Positions 61,226 through 64,000 of a DNA stretch of 64,000 nt are shown here, piece by piece. Below the pieces are notes generated by a model, which searched no databases, was not told the DNA's origin, and was given only the letters and a program-made list of their open reading frames with translations. The DNA is from Nitrospirota bacterium (lineage in GTDB: Bacteria; Nitrospirota; Nitrospiria; Nitrospirales; Nitrospiraceae). The position numbers were made by a program, and so were the translations under genes. Positions within the stretch are counted from its first letter, which is position 1. Every line of letters begins with the position of its first letter. The stretch is taken from the NCBI GenBank assembly GCA_040757595.1, contig JBFLWP010000001.1:289443-353442 (forward strand). Direction: 5' to 3'.

Positions 61226-62218
61226 ATGACACCACAGGCACGGAAGCGAGTCCTGAGCGGGATGCAGCCGAGCGGGCTCCTGCACCTGGGGAACCTGCTG
61301 GGCGCGCTGGAGAACTGGAAGGCGCTGCAGGAGCAGTACGAGTGCTTCTTCTTCGTCGCGGACTGGCACGCCCTCTCCACCAACTACGCCGACACGAGCC
61401 GCATCCGGGAATTCTCCCGGGAGGTCTTGATCGACTGGCTCGCCGCCGGCATCGACCCGCGGCGCTCGACCGTCTTCGTCCAGTCGCACGTGCCCGAGCA
61501 CGCGATCCTGCACCTGCTCCTCTCGATGATCGTGCCGATCCCCTGGCTGGAGCGGAACCCGACCTACAAGGAGAAGCAGGAGGAGATCAAGGAGCGCGAC
61601 CTCTCCACCTACGGGTTCCTCGGCTACCCGGTGCTCCAGTCGGCCGACATTCTCCTCTACAAGCCGGACTTCGTGCCGGTCGGGAAGGACCAGCTCCCGC
61701 ACCTGGAGCTCACGCGCGAGATCGCCCGGCGCTTCAACAAGCTCTACAAGCCGGTCTTCCCGGAACCGATGGAGCACCTGACCAGGTTCCCCAGGGTCGT
61801 CGGCACCGACGGGCGCAAGATGAGCAAGAGCTACGGGAACACGATCAACCTCTCCGACTCCGAGACCGTCGTGCGGCAGAAGCTCAAGACGATGGTGACG
61901 GACCCGGCGCGGGTGAAGCGGACCGATCCCGGCAACCCGGACATCTGCCCGGTGTACGATTTCCACAAGATCTACTCCCAGCAGCCGGTGCTCGACCGGG
62001 TCAACCGCGAGTGCCGGACGGCTGCGATCGGCTGCATCGAATGCAAGAAGCTCGTCGCCGACGTGATGGTGGAGAAGCTCGCGCCGATCTGGGAGGGCCG
62101 CGCCAAGCTGACCGCCAAGCCCAGCCAGGTCGAGGAGATCGTCCAGGAAGGTAGCACGCGCGCCGCCAAGGTCGCCCGCCAGACGCTGGAAGAAGTGAAG
62201 GAAGCGATGAAGATTTGA
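61226..62218 (+). CDS. trpS: Tryptophanyl-tRNA synthetase
   Basis: This class I synthetase of 330 residues attaches Trp to its tRNA. It has the HIGH-like motif (SGLLHLGNLLGA), the KMSKS motif (GRKMSKSYGN) and the substrate region QSADILLYKPDFVPVGKDQ. Length is normal. It is the last gene of the plus-strand run. Confidence 0.96.
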   Translation: MTPQARKRVLSGMQPSGLLHLGNLLGALENWKALQEQYECFFFVADWHALSTNYADTSRIREFSREVLIDWLAAGIDPRRSTVFVQSHVPEHAILHLLLSMIVPIPWLERNPTYKEKQEEIKERDLSTYGFLGYPVLQSADILLYKPDFVPVGKDQLPHLELTREIARRFNKLYKPVFPEPMEHLTRFPRVVGTDGRKMSKSYGNTINLSDSETVVRQKLKTMVTDPARVKRTDPGNPDICPVYDFHKIYSQQPVLDRVNRECRTAAIGCIECKKLVADVMVEKLAPIWEGRAKLTAKPSQVEEIVQEGSTRAAKVARQTLEEVKEAMKI

Positions 62219-62246
62219 GGGGCAGTCTGGCGAAGGGCGGGCAAAA

Positions 62247-62606
62247 TCAGGCCATGGGAGCTTCGATGGGGATCAGCCGCTTGTGGATTGGGTCAACGCC
62301 GAGGCCAAGGCTTTCGAGAGTGGTGGCGCCCAAGAGCACGAGCGAGTTAGGCTTGCTGCAGAGCACCATGGCCGCGGTTTCCACTCCGTTGATCGCGATA
62401 TCGGCCTTCGCCACCGGCACGGCATCCTTGGTGCCGTCCGCATAATGCACCGCCCTCGTCCCCGATGGAGCCAGGCCGATCCGACCCAGCAGATCGGCGG
62501 GAACCCGCGTGAACAGCGCACCGGTATCAACCAGTCCTTCGAGTTCCAATTGCTGCTCGGAACGGAGCGGGTGCCTGAGAACGAATTTGATCGAAAAGGT
62601 GCCCAT
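62247..62606 (-). CDS. Retropepsin-like aspartic protease (clan AA)
   Basis: This protein of 119 residues has the single active-site motif LVDTGA of retroviral-type aspartic proteases, followed by FTRVPADLLGRIGL, and the later LLGATTLESLGLGVD typical of small bacterial members. It would work as a dimer. It has no signal peptide from the ATG at 62606. It is convergent with trpS. Confidence 0.8.
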   Translation of the reverse strand: MGTFSIKFVLRHPLRSEQQLELEGLVDTGALFTRVPADLLGRIGLAPSGTRAVHYADGTKDAVPVAKADIAINGVETAAMVLCSKPNSLVLLGATTLESLGLGVDPIHKRLIPIEAPMA

Positions 62607-62736
62607 AGCACTGACGATTGTATTCTCCTGCTCCTGCCCTTGCCCTGTCAAAAGCCGCGTCGGATCGGATAGCGGTCGTTAGGAGCCATATTAACAGGCG
62701 TGCTTTTCCTATGGGCCTATTGGCTGGAGGGAAAAG

Positions 62737-62832
62737 ATGACACCCTTTGACTGGAACTTACTAGTCCTGCTCATCATCGCCACCATTGGCGCAGGGATCA
62801 CCTATTGGCGGACCCACCGCCGCAAGCCGTAA
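62737..62832 (+). CDS. Small membrane peptide (31 aa)
   Basis: The ATG at 62737 has a strong ribosome site (GGAGGGAAAAG). The peptide, MTPFDWNLLVLLIIATIGAG followed by ITYWRTHRRKP, has one hydrophobic helix and a basic end, like other single-span bacterial small membrane proteins. Confidence 0.6.
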   Translation: MTPFDWNLLVLLIIATIGAGITYWRTHRRKP

Positions 62833-62866
62833 TTCGCGGGCCGCTCTCGTGACCGCTGCGTCCAAG

Positions 62867-63202
62867 ATGCTGAACCTGCGTTCGGCCATCCTCACACTTC
62901 CCATCCTGCTCAGCCTGAGCCTGCCTCTACCCGCCCACGCCGACACCAAAGTCCTGACCGCCGAAGGCACCTATACGATGGGCGAGGGGGAGACCATGAC
63001 CTTCGCCGAATCCATGGCCTTGCAGAAGGCCAAACAGGTGGCGTTGGAGCAAGCGGGCACCTATGTCGAGAGCTACACCAAGGTCCAGAACTACCAGCTC
63101 ACCGCCGAAGAGATTCAGACAATTGCTGGTGGCGTGTTGCAAGTGGAAGTGTTGGACAAAACCCGCACGCTCGTCGGCGACGGTATACTGCTCCCCATTT
63201 AG
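62867..63202 (+). pseudogene. Exported LPP20/FlgT-N-like protein, truncated
   Basis: This short frame (111 residues) begins with a signal peptide (LRSAILTLPILLSLSLPLPAHA) and continues with GTYTMGEGETMTFAESMALQ and QAGTYVESYTKVQNYQLTAE, the pattern of LPP20 or FlgT N-terminal domains. In that family the domain continues after TRTLVGDGI; here a stop follows LLPI. A neighbouring frame (FLEADLDQNANSAEALINGQ) looks like a continuation of the family, so a frameshift is likely. The full-length gene would be longer. A coding remnant or a genuinely short protein are both possible. Confidence 0.55.
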
Positions 63203-63311
63203 ACAGCGACAAGGGCTTTCTTGGAAGCTGACCTCGATCAGAATGCCAATTCTGCTGAAGCCTTGATCAACGGGCAGGCCACAACTGGCCGCAGCGTGCG
63301 GCCTGACTTGC

Positions 63312-63557
63312 CTACTTCTCAACTTCCTCTAACCGCACTCCGCGTCCTGCTCGTAAACTCTGCCGGGCCGACTCGATTCGCTTCAAGAATCGCGGATCGT
63401 TCTCCAGGCGGTACTCAAACCACTCGTCTTCGGATTCAAACCCAATCAAGATGCCGGCCGGCTTCCCGTGCCGCGTAATCAGAACTTCTTCCTTTTCCGC
63501 CGCGCGCAAATATTTAGACAGGTCGTCTTTCACCTCTGAGAGCGCTACCTTTTTCAT
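63312..63557 (-). CDS. Phd/YefM-family antitoxin
   Basis: This protein of 81 residues has the family beginning KKVALSEVKDDLSKYLRAAE and EEVLITRHGKPAGILIG, which form the DNA-binding fold. The C-terminal half would wrap the toxin. Its ATG overlaps the stop of the toxin gene (four bases), so the toxin is translated first, an order less common for type II modules. Confidence 0.9.
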   Translation of the reverse strand: MKKVALSEVKDDLSKYLRAAEKEEVLITRHGKPAGILIGFESEDEWFEYRLENDPRFLKRIESARQSLRAGRGVRLEEVEK

Positions 63558-63847
63558 TCTGTTTCTCCTATGGCTTCAAGCCACGAAGCGGCTTGAGACT
63601 TCGGCACGATGGCCAGGATTTCAACGGCTCCTTCCGCGACATCATAGAACACCCGGATATCCCCCGCCTGTGAGCGATACTGGGGACGCCTCACGCCTCT
63701 GAGACGTTTGATTCGACTTTTGCTTGTCTTGCTCGGCTCATGGCGAAGGTACTTTTCAACTGCGTCTCGTACTGTCGCCCGCACATACGCCTTCAGTTTT
63801 CCCAGGTCTTCGGCGGCCTCAGGGGCAAGAATGATCTCATACCGCAT
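63554..63847 (-). CDS. RelE/ParE-family toxin
   Basis: This protein of 97 residues has the RelE/ParE fold: YEIILAPEAAEDLGKLKAYV at the start, IKRLRGVRRPQYRSQAGDIR in the middle and RVFYDVAEGAVEILAIVPKS at the end. Such toxins cleave mRNA on the ribosome (RelE) or block gyrase (ParE). The promoter places transcription start about three bases before its ATG. Confidence 0.9.
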   Translation of the reverse strand: MRYEIILAPEAAEDLGKLKAYVRATVRDAVEKYLRHEPSKTSKSRIKRLRGVRRPQYRSQAGDIRVFYDVAEGAVEILAIVPKSQAASWLEAIGETE

Positions 63848-63856
63848 TCTGTCCAG

Positions 63857-63885
63857 ATTCTAGCCAAATTCCACGGCATGTGCAA
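63857..63885 (-). promoter_or_regulatory. Sigma-70-like promoter of the ParE/Phd pair, nearly leaderless
   Basis: On the minus strand TTGCAC, 17 bases and TAGAAT are present. Transcription should start near 63850, about three bases before the toxin ATG at 63847. Confidence 0.55.
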
Positions 63886-63966
63886 CCTGTGCAAACGGAG
63901 AGGCTGGGTTACCAGAGCGGGCATCGGAGCCGCGTGGGTGCGCCGAAGTATTCGGACGGAAGGCGC

Positions 63967-63983
63967 CCCGCTTAAGAAGCGGG
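63967..63983. other. Short hairpin near the window end
   Basis: CCCGCTT and AAGCGGG form a perfect 7-bp stem around AAG. No T-run follows. The last 115 bases of the window hold no recognisable gene. Confidence 0.3.
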
Positions 63984-64000
63984 TACAAGAGGAAGAGAGT

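Overview
This window is a GC-rich (roughly 65 percent), densely coded bacterial chromosome segment. Gene content and style suggest Nitrospirota, probably a Nitrospira-like organism. Pointers are many c-type cytochromes, molybdenum-cofactor genes beside tatC, a complete Tol-Pal locus joined to mutL/miaA, and a sigma-54 regulator. The lineage is an inference from gene content; no rRNA is present to confirm it. I saw no insertion sequence, prophage or CRISPR array.

Layout. 1-7.0 kb (+): end of queG, an NtrC-type regulator with its sensor kinase, an atypical ClpX, and a receiver/PATAN/COG2229-GTPase-like fusion. 7.0-12.5 kb (-): accessory genes for secreted or membrane proteins, namely a trypsin/FGE-fold fusion, a Tll0287-like heme protein, several small exported proteins, and a good sigma-54 promoter at the head. 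12.8-14.0 kb (+): PilZ protein and EamA transporter. 14.0-18.1 kb (-): mutS2, a diguanylate cyclase behind a hairpin-rich leader, and two small proteins. 18.4-23.3 kb (+): RqcH/NFACT, an SDR, an Old Yellow Enzyme relative and unknown exported proteins. 23.3-33.5 kb (-): ABC-2 exporter, a six-heme NapC-like cytochrome, mobB, moeA, an Mrp ATPase, a MogA/MoaB protein, tatC, an HtrA protease and a lipoprotein. 33.7-35.2 kb (+): glycosyltransferase and a DUF433/DUF5615 toxin-antitoxin pair, then about 640 bp without genes. 35.8-41.8 kb: a GT-C-like membrane protein, a carbamoyltransferase, a caspase-fold lipoprotein with a substituted catalytic Cys, and a cytochrome c. 42.0-56.1 kb (-): a 14-gene run read as tolQ-tolR-tolA-tolB-pal-cpoB-cpoB2-mutL-miaA-mtnP-pfkB-TPR-rodZ-like-pnp. 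Then come tRNA-Asp and tRNA-Val, a dioxygenase and XerD (-). 58.5-62.2 kb (+): a substrate-binding protein, an M50 protease and trpS. The end carries a retropepsin-like protein, a truncated exported protein and a ParE/Phd toxin-antitoxin pair.

Two features run through the whole window. First, many gene junctions carry arrays of 7-bp units, mostly as two inverted arms. The unit differs by locus (GTGATGG, GTGAGAC, GCCTTCA, GGCACGA and others), but the period of 7 is kept. Some arrays are translated as part of neighbouring genes. Second, sigma-70-like promoters recur in the form TTGNNN-N17-TANNNT; in four cases the -10 box lies only about 10 nt from the start codon, implying leaderless or nearly leaderless mRNAs.

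Functionally, the window combines envelope maintenance (Tol-Pal, HtrA, M50, RodZ-like), translation and RNA quality control (RqcH, MiaA, QueG, TrpS), mismatch-repair family proteins (MutL, MutS2), molybdoenzyme maturation with Tat export, and several signalling proteins.
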